Shown here piece by piece: positions 22,413-32,505 of a stretch of DNA of 64,000 nt; within the stretch, counting starts at the first letter, position 1; each line of letters opens with the position of its first letter. The stretch is taken from contig QJPP01000003.1 of NCBI GenBank assembly GCA_003996215.1, positions 2,108,001 through 2,172,000 of the forward strand, written 5' to 3'. The position numbers were made by a program, and so were the translations under genes. The notes below the pieces were generated by a model. The model was not told the origin of the DNA, ran no database searches, and saw nothing but the letters and a program-made list of their open reading frames with translations. The DNA comes from Jaltomata sinuosa (lineage: Eukaryota; Streptophyta; Magnoliopsida; Solanales; Solanaceae).

Positions 22413-24960
22413 ACAAAAACTAAAACAATCACACCGACTATAGAAGTGGTCGACCTTGAAAGACTCGCTTGGAATACTACCTTAATACAAAAGTTGAAGC
22501 TGACACAAGTCCTGAGAAATGCATTTTCTGGAAAAGGAAGATAATTTTCAACTTACCAGTCATTACATATTCTGGAGCAGCATAGCCATGTGTTCCCATT
22601 ACACGTGTCGTCACATGCGTCTCATCTCCCTCGTGTCCATCTCTGGCAAGCCCAAAATCTGATAGCTTTGCGTTGTAGTCCTGGAATGACAGTAACATCC
22701 ATAGAAAGATATTTGAGTATGCCAAGTATTACTACGGAGATATGAAGAGAAAATTCATAATGACATGAATTTAAAATAATTACCGCATCTAATAAGATGT
22801 TGGATGCCTTAAAATCACGATATATAACTGGTTTTTGAGCTTCTTCATGAAGATAGGCTAGACCTTGTGCTGCCCCTAATGCTATTCTCATCCTGATGCA
22901 CCAAGGAAGAAGCATGGACCCTGCAGAAGAGAGAAAGAGAAAATAGGACGTGGATGAAAGAATAAAAGAACTGACATAAACGTGAAACATGTTAATACGA
23001 ACTACAAAAAGATGATGAGCTGAATCGGAACTTCTTCCATTGAAGTAGAGTCCTAATGATATTTCTACTTACAATAAACATGCTCGTCAGTAGTCGACGT
23101 CCAACTGCTTTACTTCATATTCAAAAATATAGCCTATACAGTTTCCATGCAATGGGTTGAGCCCTACCTAGTGTTCTTCATCGATGCTCACACAATGTGG
23201 ATAAGTAGATTTATATTTAAAAGTAATAATTAGAATTCATTAAATAAGTAGGTCTTAGAGAAATATTGCATGACATCATGTCGGAGTAGGTAACTTGAAT
23301 AAATTGCAGCTTCAAGAGGGTAACAATTTCATCCTGGATGATAGACCTTTTTTGGATCTCATTAAATGGCAGGGAACGAATACATCTACTCATGTGTAAT
23401 CTTGTACAAGTTTTTATAACAGCTTTGTATGCTTATTGATCTCATCCACTAATCGTTGTCTTTGGTAAATGAGTAGAGTATCTACGAGCTGAATAAGAGA
23501 AAGGCCTCCTACACGCAGTTTAGGTAATTCTAAAATACACTAAAACCTAATATTAGTAAATTTCTGGACACACAAACCAGGGACAACGCCTGAATGCAAT
23601 TAAACTTTAAGTCAGACGAGTTACTAATTCTTGTGCAACTTCTTGTAATATGTTACTCCAATCTCAGATAGAGAGCATCATATTAGCTGATTTCTAGTCA
23701 AAATCTATCATATATCATCCTCCAATTTGCTACAGATTGCCAAAAATTTAAAGGAAAACTCAAAACAGAAATTAAAAAGATACCATAATGCAGTGATTTC
23801 CTAACGTTCAACGGAAAGTAATTACTGATTGCAAGCAAATGCTTAAACTAAGTTACTACTAATATCAAAGGCATAAAGAACATTATTAGTTGGTAAGCAC
23901 ATATAAGAAGCTAAAACATAGTCTTTAAACATTGACCATGAATGCTACCCAATGGAATATTTATATGCTACGAATTCTATTACGGAGAAGATATACAAAG
24001 AAAAAGCTAGTTGTCAAGTAAAGCATACAGAAGAGCACAGGCATAACATACTTCTGAATAGGTGGTTCTCCAAACTTCCACAAGCCATAAACTCGTAGAC
24101 GATTAGCCTGTGATCACCTTCCATGCAATAGCCTACTAACTTAACCAAATTCTGATGGTGGAGATTGCCAAGAAAGTTTACTTCAGCCTGACACATGAAA
24201 TAACTTGTAAATGGACATGCATAAAAAATTACAGTATAAAACTTTCAAAGTCCAGAAAATGAAGATAAAAACTTGAAGGTAGCATAGAAGGCACTCCCAA
24301 TGACCCTGAAGTCCATGTCTATTTAGAGTCTTTACTGCAACAGCAAGCCCAGTGCCAGGTTTCACAGGCGAACTTCCATTCTTATTGATCCAACCCTTGT
24401 AAACAGAACCAAAGCCGCCCACTCCAAGAAGACCTTCACGACTGAAGTTCCTTGTCGCCAAATTCAGCTCATTGAAAGTAAAGTTTCGAACCTGAGAAGC
24501 TATTTCCAGTTCCCTGCCTCTATTAGGAGTGGCTGGAGTAGAAGATGGCAAAATTGGAGCAACGGGAGGATCTCTGGTGGTATCACTTGATGGTTTAATT
24601 TCTTCTGTTGAACATTCAGAAACTATGAGTAACGGGGTCAAACTTCTAAAGACAGTTCTATGCACACACATATAGAGCTGCTCCCCAGATATGAAAACCG
24701 ATATTTTATTCTTCTTTAGCATAAATACAGATGAAAAAACTCAAAATTCATCAGATAAAACACCCCCTCTCTGTTAGTTCAGACATAGCTCATTTAGGCA
24801 ATTCTTATGAAGGAAACATAGTAGTTACAAGAACATGAAGCACATGATTTTTATGCATCCAGGCAAGAGAAAAGGAAAACATGGAAGAAATTTCTCAGTA
24901 AGAACAAAAGTTGCACATTAAAGGTGATAGATGCCTCTCAGATATGAATCTGCAAAAATA

Positions 24961-25105
24961 CTAGGTGGTTTCATCCCATCTGTCCTAGCCTTGGTGGACA
25001 GAATAACCTGGTACCTATTGCTGGTGGGAGGTGGGAGGTATACCATGGAAATAGTCGAGGTGTACACAAGCTAGCCCGGACACCACGGTCATCAAAAAGA
25101 AAACA
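24961..25105 (+). mobile_element. SINE (Solanaceae type) in intron 1 of kinase 2
   Basis: Contains CATCCCATCTGTCCTAGCCT, TGGTGGACAGAATAACCTGG, TACCTATTGCTGGTGGGAGG, AGTCGAGGTGTACACAAGCT and CCCGGACACCACGGTCATC, ending in an A-rich tail. I recognise this string as a SINE common in Solanaceae genomes. It lies antisense to the kinase, and kinases 1 and 3 lack it at this point. Confidence 0.7.
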
Positions 25106-25586
25106 AGTCCTCCCTAGTTATAATGTTGGAAAACTTTTGACAACAAAGACAAATGTCCTTTTTTAATATATTGATGGTGCTGAGCTACCTTGCACGTGTT
25201 CCGAAATTCAATGGGTAACTAGCCCATGTCAAAATTATGCATTGCCTAGGTAATCGCCACCAAGTCAAGAGCATATGGGAAGTGTTGCAGCTGAAGAATG
25301 AATCTGAGATATATGCCTCAACCGCTATATGCAAGCACCCAAAGCAACAGCCACAGACCACAGATCATTGGACAAGCACACAGTCCTAATTAGTTTTTCT
25401 TTTTTTATTCCCTCCATTGAGAATTCACTACCCATATCTATGTAAAAGTGCCTTTTATAGATAGTGCTAACCAGTAAAAGTGTTTTCCCCTTATTTGGAA
25501 ACTCAATGCTAGTGATCATACCTTGACTTAAGGTTCTACACCTTTTTTTGTTCTTTTTTTTCGGTTTGTGAATGTACGTGTTGAAG

Positions 25587-25752
25587 CAGTGGCGTAGCCA
25601 CATGTAGTGAAGGGTGACCAGTTGAATACCATTCGTTGAAAAATTATATTATGTATATAGAAAATTATACGAAGTATATAGGTCGAAAATTATTTCTCTT
25701 ATGTATACATTAAATCATGAACACCCTTAACGAAATTTCTGACTTCTCCAGA
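25587..25752. mobile_element. Short MITE-like insertion upstream of kinase 2 coding exon 2
   Basis: Kinases 1 and 3 read GTTGAAGGAGGGGGTGGTAC or GCTGAAGGAGGGGGTGGTAC here. In kinase 2 this is interrupted by CAGTGGCGTAGCCAC...CATGAACACCCTTAACGAAA...CTTCTCCA. A second member lies at 27453-27597. The family (GTGGCGGAGCC...GAACACCCTTGACG) is widespread in Solanaceae DNA, from memory. Confidence 0.65.
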
Positions 25753-26106
25753 AAGAGGGAATGGTACAGCCAAATAGGCTAATTAGTTCAAAGATTAAAC
25801 ATTCTTCATAGAAAATGTCAATTCTAATCAAGTTTATCTCATAGAAGCACATTGAACATGGACAAGTGTGAGGTTAGACATGCAAAACTGAACTGCTTTT
25901 AGCATCATGATATGGCTAAATGATATAACTACAACAACATATGCAGCAAAGGATTGGCCACCAGATGATACCAGATGATCGGCCACTTGGTGACATGCAC
26001 AGAAACTTTAGAATTCTGCAACTGCCCATAGAAGAAGTATTGTTTGATTTCTTCATCTTTCCGTTAGCTTTATCCATTCTCAATGACTTCGTTTGCAACT
26101 GCCCAT

Positions 26107-27300
26107 TTGCTTCTTATAATGCCAATTAGAACTTCGTTTTTTCTGAAATTTTACATTCAATGCATCAAAATCCAGTCTTTCACTCTGCTCTTATCCAAAG
26201 ATTCCTTTCTGTTAATGATTTAATCAGCACAAATTTGTAATTTTGTTCTTGCATTAAGATTCCAGTAATAAGTCACACAAAACAGATGTTCACATAATTG
26301 TGTCAGTCCGACTCATGCTATTCGCACTTCTTTATTTTGTCAGATTCTAACGTTAAACACACAAAAAGACACAATTAGCTTTACCAGAAGCCAATCTTCA
26401 CATATTATTTATGTAAGAAGAAGAAAAACGTGTCGAGAATAGAGAAGACGACAGGGGTTGTTTTTTCGAGGCTGAGCTAAGCATGCTAACGACAACATAG
26501 GAAGAGTATCTTCACTTCAGTCTCTGCTGCATATAGTTCTGACGGAATTTTATGATACTTGCAGGGGGATAATTTAATTATTCAAAAATGCGTGGTTGAA
26601 TTATCATATATACCAAACCTGATTGAGTTTTAATCTTTTCGGCATTTATGTCAAGAGTAGTCTATTATACCGTCAAGACTGGTCTATGATATTTGACGTT
26701 TTTCTTAAAAATATAAAAAAATTGAATTACCTTTTATTGCAACCCCCTATAATCATTTTTTCTTTTTCTCCTCATTTTCCCCTTGAATTTTACTTCATTT
26801 GATTCAATTTATGATTTTTAAAAATAAATTTTTAAATTTAGTAAAAAAAATTCTTAATTCCAATATGCTCATTATATCCTTGATGATCTTTTACAAAGAT
26901 GATAATATCAAGATTCAAATAATATTGGTAGTATATAATACAAATTTTTCGCTTAAGATCACACACTCAAAAGTCATGTATGTTTTTCTAGTTAAATTAA
27001 GACATATAAAATGAAATAAATTGGTATCATTTAACTGATACTGATTTAATTCGAGGTTTTTGTATAAATTCACAAGTAAAATCTCTAACTTCAAATTAGA
27101 GGTATTCACGGTTCGATTTCAGTCCATTTTTTAAGAAGAAAAGCAAATAACTAGTTTGGTTTTTAAAATATTAGAATCCAAACAATTAAGTAGAATTTTC
27201 ATCCATTCAATTCTTTGATATTTCAAAAAAAATTGGTTTTATATAAATATGTGACATACATTTATTATACTACTAGATATAAATTAAACCACAGAGACCA
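26107..27300. other. Upstream module of kinase 2, first part of a segmental duplication
   Basis: Matches the upstream regions of kinases 1 and 3 up to about 26700 (CGACTCATGCT, CGAGAATAGAGAAGACGACA, one minisatellite unit), then an AT-rich segment shared with 19320-19540 and 30945-31150. With the following B3 gene it forms the first copy of a duplication whose second copy starts near 30540. Confidence 0.55.
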
Positions 27301-27368
27301 AAAGGCATACGGAGAAAAAGACGCATACATCAGACATGAAACTCCTGCAAAATTCGCTATGCTACTGA

Positions 27369-27446
27369 TCAAAAGTGCCTGGGTGCTATAGAAACAACAA
27401 TCTTGCTAGTCTTCTTTTCCACGGCTTCTTTCTTTGGTTTTTTAGC
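27369..27446 (-). pseudogene. Gene fragment: lysine-rich C-terminal tail
   Basis: Reading - from about 27446 gives SAKKPKKEAVEKKTSKIVVS then IAPRHF and a stop at 27371-27369. The codons look genuine and the composition differs from the surroundings. The fragment is cut on its 5' side by a MITE-like sequence (27453-27597). It lies in a segment (27300-27740) that is missing from the second copy of the duplication. It resembles the tail of a histone H1 or ribosomal-type basic protein, but the parent is not identified. Confidence 0.4.
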
Positions 27447-27452
27447 CGATGC

Positions 27453-27597
27453 CAGGGGTGTAGCCTAATGAAGGGTGGCAAAATGAACACCCTTCGTCAA
27501 AAATTATATTATGCGTATAGAAAATCATATAAAGTATTTTCATACGTATATATTAAATCTTGAACACCCTTGACAAAATTTCTAGCTTCGTCACTAT
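27453..27597. mobile_element. MITE-like element, second member of the GAACACCCTT family
   Basis: AGGGGTGTAGCC, then GAAGGGTGGCAAAATGAACA, AAAATTATATTATGCGTATA, TTGAACACCCTTGACAAAAT and TTCTAGCTTCGTCAC, in the same order as the element at 25587-25752. Confidence 0.6.
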
Positions 27598-28374
27598 GAA
27601 AGTTCTAAATAAGGCAATGGCGGAGCCAAGTGCATTTAGAGGCCTTACTGGATTCCTGAATGCCAACAAGTGACGACAATCGCCACCACTCTCTTCATAG
27701 TATTACCCACCGAAAACATCAGGGGACTAATATCATCCACAGCTTGGTAAGAAGATTGGTTACAAGAGAATCCATATATATAAAATGTGGAAGGATTTTC
27801 AAAAAAAGTGTTGCAATAGCATGTTGCTCCATAAGGCTGCCAAGAGTTTTCTCTTTAGTATCTAAGAATGAGACTAGGAACATACTGATAAGTGATAAAC
27901 TATTACAGGCTGATTAGGTCTGCCTGAAAAATGCCTAAAACAATATTAATTTCTTGGGTGCAGAACACTAAAGATGAAGAAGTTAGGTTGAACATTAGAA
28001 GAAGGTGAAGCTTCAGGATTTCAAATATAAAAAGTATGATTATTTTCTTATATTGACATGTTAACAAGAATGTAATAGTCAAGATAATTGCGCTAAATTC
28101 CATTCTTTTAAATGATATAGAGGAGTTAATACTTAGGTCACAACCAAAAGATAATCACACAAACACAATTTAGATAATACATACACAAAATAAATAGAAA
28201 ATCAGTTCTTTTAAATCAAACAGAGACAGAATCCAGCTGAGATCATTTAATATAACTGCGGATGTATCTTGCATAAATAAAACTCATGACTAAATAATTT
28301 AATACAACTGAGGATGTATCTTGCATAAAATAAAACTCATTAATCAACAACTTCTAACAATTAGAAGAGTACTT

Positions 28375-29188
28375 TTAACCAAGTAGTATTGGTTTTTCAC
28401 TGCTTGCACCCTCCTTATCTTCATCTTTAGGAATCAATTCAGGTGGGAATTCACCGTCGAGAATCTGAACCCTTAACTCGATTTTGCTTGCACTGCACTC
28501 TGAAAGTTCAAACACGAGTCCATCCCCTTCCTTCAGATTTTTATCATGCACAAATTTTTTCCACTCAGCACTGTTAAATTTGTGATGAGATTTGTCTCCA
28601 CCATAGAACATATCCCATTTCTTTTGACCACATGTAAGGACAACAGGGGCTCCAGCAGGAGGAAGCAACTTGTACATTTTCTTGGGTAAATACTGTCAAA
28701 ACGATTCAAAGAAATTCAGTAATATAAAAGCCGCGAGTCCGGAAGAACCCAAAGCTTCCAACTCGAACCTTTAAAAAATAAATGGGGGTAAGGAAGGGGA
28801 AATTAGGGAGGGGATTATAAGGTGAGAAAATCGAACCCTCACCAAAAAGATAAAAAATCGTGATTGCAGAAATACTAACAACTATAGAAAGAGAAGGGAA
28901 AAGATGAAAGTTACTAAATTGTAGGGGGGCTTGACACTGGTCTTTGTGACAATCATGTCAACAAAAGGTTTCCCCGAAAGTGGCCAGTATTCACCATCAT
29001 CGATTTCTGGGATTCCAGTGTTTCCAATCTCGGGTTGATTCATGGTGGAGTGACATTTATAGATTGAAACTTGGATAGAAAATGATTTGCTCTGGAAAAA
29101 AATAATCAAAGAAACATGCAAGTTATAAATCTACATAAAGAAAAGTAGAAAAGAGAATTTGTTAGGAATCATGGAAATGTACCTCCAT
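28375..29188 (-). CDS. B3 DNA-binding domain protein 1
   Basis: Three exons on -: 29188-29183 (six bases, Met-Glu), 29091-28915, 28692-28375, giving 166 residues. One B3 domain spans about residues 40-145: WPLSGKPFVDMIVTKTSVKP, YLPKKMYKLLP, WKKFVHDKNLKEGDGLVFEL, then KIELRVQIL. B3 domains bind DNA in plant transcription factors, and small single-domain members like this fall in the REM-like group. The six-base first exon is inferred from ATGGAG followed by a donor GTACAT and from the identical structure in the neighbouring copy; starting at the internal Met19 is the alternative. Phases fit exactly. The acidic C-terminus (PKDEDKEGASSEK) follows the domain. It is one of two tandem copies, with a minisatellite upstream at 29361-29758. 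Confidence 0.8.
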
Positions 29189-29360
29189 TGCAAATAATTG
29201 GACTTGTTGCTCTGTTTACAGGGAGTGAATACACTGGTGTTTTGGGCTTGGGATTCCAGGTATATTTATACTAAATTTGCTCACTTTTTTTGCACTTTGT
29301 AATGATTGAAAGGAGCTTTTTAATTATTCAAAAATGTGGGCACTGATGGTTAAATAATTA

Positions 29361-29758
29361 GATATGTCAAATCTAATTGGATTTTCATCTTTTCGGCATT
29401 TAATTAGTCAAGGATAGTTTATTATACAGTCAAAAATGATCTATGATATATCAAATTTGATTGAATTTTCATCTTATCGGCATTTAATTAATCAAGGATA
29501 GTCTATTATACAGTCAAAGATGATTTATGATATATCAAATCTGATTAGATTTTCATCTTTTTGACATTTAATTAGTCAAGGATAGTCTATTATACAGTCA
29601 AGAATGATTTATGATATATCGAATCTGATTGGATTTTTATATTTTTGGTAGTTAAATCAAGGATAAGTCAAGAATAATCTCTGATATATCAAATCTGATT
29701 GGATTTTCATCTTTTTGGTAGTTAAGTCAAGAATAGATCTACTTTACAGTCAAGAATG
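29361..29758. repeat. Minisatellite upstream of B3 gene 1, 5 copies
   Basis: Units start at 29361, 29444, 29529, 29613 and 29683 (GATATATCAAATCTGATTGG type), 70-85 bp each, homologous to the units at 18728-19300. Confidence 0.88.
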
Positions 29759-30020
29759 TTGTCCCTGGTTCCGGTTGGAAGTGTCATCTGTAGCGGGAAT
29801 CGATATCTGTATTTGTATAAATAGTTGAGATGCTTTTTGCTTTGTCTTTTAAGCCGGATCTAGGAATGTCCCTTCGAAGTCTCGCACGCTCTTTTTGATC
29901 GGGAGCGGGGTGGGCAATTTATGTCGGTGCTGGCGCCTGCCTAGTAGGTAGCGAGAAGACTAGTAGTATCGACAAGAGGCTACATCAATAGCTGAAAATT
30001 TCGGGTAGGGTAGGCTGCTG
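29759..30020. other. Insertion of foreign base composition, possibly organellar DNA
   Basis: The minisatellite unit normally runs CAGTCAAGAATG...GATATTTGAC. Here about 260 bases interrupt it. They are far richer in G and C than the surroundings: CCTGGTTCCGGTTGGAAGTG, TAAGCCGGATCTAGGAATGT, GATCGGGAGCGGGGTGGGCA, GTCGGTGCTGGCGCCTGCCT. Such composition suggests a mitochondrial fragment, but I cannot name the source. Confidence 0.5.
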
Positions 30021-31610
30021 TGATATTTGACATTTTCTTTTTCAGGAAAAAAAAATCGGTCTACATTTTATTGCAACTCCCAATAATCTTTTTTTTTGTT
30101 TTTCCCTTGAAATTTACTTCATCCGATGAAATACTAACTTAATTGATGGTATTCATGTCTCAGTATAGAGAGTGATGATACATCTTTTGAGAAGCTTATA
30201 AGTATTTATGTGCAAACTCGATCGGCGAATTTATGAATTCGATATATGAAATAAGTTAAGCAATGCTTTAAAAGAAATTAATCATTAAATTAAATTCGTC
30301 GATAATTTTATTGATTTGTATCTATAATCTTAACATGAAAAATGACATAAGTATTTAATGAAGAATTTTGAATCAAGCTACTGACATGGATTTCGTACTT
30401 GAGGTTTTAATCTCGTCACTTCTTCACAAGAATAGTTCATAAGTTGTTTTTACCAAAGACATGCTTTTGGGGTGAACTTTTCTCAACTTTTACATTATTC
30501 TTGGGATTACGAACATTTATTGATTCAAATTGGGCCAAAATTATTAAAACAAGACAATAATGCACGAGAATAACTCAGACGAAATGGGCCATTGGGAATT
30601 ACAACACTGAAAATCTCAACTAATTTGGCAGAAAGATTTCATATTCACATAATGCAGGTGAATAAACACACAAAAAGACACAATTAGCTTAACTAGAATC
30701 CAATCTTCACATAATATTTATGTAAAAAGAAGAAACATGTGTCGAGAATAGAGAAGACGATAGGGGTTGTTTTTTGGCTAAGCTCAGCATGCTAATGACA
30801 ACATAGGAAGAGTGTCGTCACTTCAGTCTGCTGTATATAGTTCTGAGATATTTTAATTATTCAAAAATGCGGGGACTAGTGGTTGAATTACCATATATAT
30901 CGAATCTGATTGCATTTTAATCTTTTCAGCTGATTTAATTCAAGTTTTTAGAATAAACTCACAAGTAAAATCTCTAACTTCAAATTAGAGGTATTCATGG
31001 TTTGATTTCAATCCATTTTTTTAAAAAGAAAAGCAAATAATTTTGGTTTTTAAATATTAGAATTCAAAACAATTAAGTCGAATTTTCATTCATTAAATTC
31101 GTATCCATTTTTCAATATATAAACATGTGACATACATTTATTATACTACTCGATATAAAGTTTATCTTATAAAAAGATTGGTTATAAGGAACCCATAAAT
31201 AAAATGTGGAAGGATTTTCAAAGAAGTGTTGCTGAACACTAGAATTGCCTTAGGATTTCAAATATAAAAAGTATGATTATTTTCTTATATTGACATGTTA
31301 ACAAGAATGTAATAGTCAAGATAATTGCTAAATTCCATTCTTTTAAGTGATATAGAGGAGTTAATACTTAGGTCACAACCAAAAGATAATCACACAGTCA
31401 CAATTTAGATAATACATACACAAAATAAATAAAAAATCAGTTCATTTAAAGCAAACAGAGATTGAATTCAACTGAGATCATTTAATACAACTGTGAATGT
31501 AACTTGCATAAAATAAAACTCATGACTAAATAATTTAATACAACTGCAGATGTATCTTGAAGAAAATAAAACTCACTAATCAACAACTTCTAACAATTAG
31601 AAGAGTACTT

Positions 31611-32505
31611 TTAATCAAGTAGTATTGGTTTGTCACTGCTTGCACCCTCCTTATTTTCCTCTTTAGGAATCAATTCAGGTGGGAATTCACCGGTGAGAAC
31701 CTGAACCTTTAACTCAATTTTGGTGGCACTGCACTCTGAAAGTTCAAACACGAGCCCATCCCCTTCCTTCAGATTTTTATCATGCACAAATTTTTTCCAC
31801 TCAGCACTGTTAAATTTGTGATGAGATTTGTCTCCACCGTAGAACATATCCCACTTCTTTCGACCACATGTAAGGACTACAGGGGCTCCAGCAGAAGGAA
31901 GCAACTTGTACATTTTCTTGGGTAAATACTATCAAAACGATTCAAAGAAATTCAGTAATATAAAAGCCACGAGTCCAGAAGAACCCAAAGCTTCCAACTC
32001 GAACCTTTAAAAAATAAATGGGGGTAGGGAAGAGAAAATTGGGGAGGGTATTACAAGGTGAGAGAATCGAACCCTCACCAAAAAAATAAAGACTCGTGAT
32101 TGCAGAAATACTAAAAAATTATAGAAAAAAAAAGGAAAAGATGGAAGTTACCAAATTGTAGGGGGGCTTGACACATGTCTTTGTGAGAATCATATCAACA
32201 TAGGATTTCCCCGAAAGTGGCCAATATTCACCATCGTCTATTTCTGGGACTTCAGTGTTTTCAGTCTTGGGTTGTTTCATGGTGGAGTGACCTTCAATGC
32301 TTTCAATCTTGCGTTTTTTCATCGGGGGGTGACCTCCAGTATTTTCAATCTTGAGTTGTTTCATGGTGGGGTAACCTTCATCGTTTGAAACATGGACGGA
32401 AGATGATTTTCTCTGCAAAAAACAAAGAAGCATGTAAGATATAAAATCTACATAAAGAAAAGTAGAAAAGAGAATTTGTTAGGAATCATAGGAATGTACC
32501 TCCAT
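31611..32505 (-). CDS. B3 DNA-binding domain protein 2, with N-terminal 14-residue repeats
   Basis: Three exons on -: 32505-32500 (Met-Glu), 32412-32152, 31928-31611, giving 194 residues. The B3 domain (about 68-173) is nearly identical to that of the neighbouring gene: WPLSGKSYVDMILTKTCVKP, YLPKKMYKLLP, WKKFVHDKNLKEGDGLVFEL. The length difference of 28 residues is exactly two extra copies of a 14-residue unit before the domain: YPTMKQLKIENTGG (16-29), HPPMKKRKIESIEG (30-43) and HSTMKQPKTENTEV (44-57). The middle unit has KKRK, a possible nuclear-localisation signal that gene 1 lacks. The DNA target is unknown. It shares a segmental duplication with gene 1. Confidence 0.8.

Larger units (their letters stand above)
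21791..26106 (-). pseudogene. RLCK VII kinase 2 (PBL34/35/36-like), splice-donor and N-terminal defects
   Basis: Homologous exons on -: 26077(26106)-25972, 24604-24288, 24187-24052, 22920-22784, 22680-22557, 22101-21791. Kinase motifs remain: the Lys in AVKTLN, YRDFK, DFG, APE. There are three defects. First, the donor after exon 2 is CTATGC (24287-24282), where the paralogues have GTACGC or GTATGC, and the preceding Trp is Cys; reading through hits a stop about 35 codons on. Second, the ATG equivalent to that of kinase 1 (26106) is followed by an indel and soon stops (reads MGSCKRSH then stop), so translation would need the internal ATG at 26077 (MDKANGK). Third, the protein stops at PLPSMN, losing the tail, although remnants of the tail are visible downstream. 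The glycine loop is GVGGFGSV instead of GEGGFGSV. If a cryptic donor allowed splicing, about 376 residues would result. A pseudogene is likely but not certain. Confidence 0.65.
29189..31610. other. Intergenic region between the two B3 genes
   Basis: Contains the minisatellite (29361-29758), an organelle-like insertion (29759-30020), a segment matching 33020-33450 downstream of the minisatellite of B3 gene 2, and from about 30530 the second copy of the kinase-type upstream module (CGAGAATAGAGAAGACGATA at 30743). From about 31100 it matches 27230-28370, the 3' side of B3 gene 1. No gene is seen. Confidence 0.6.
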
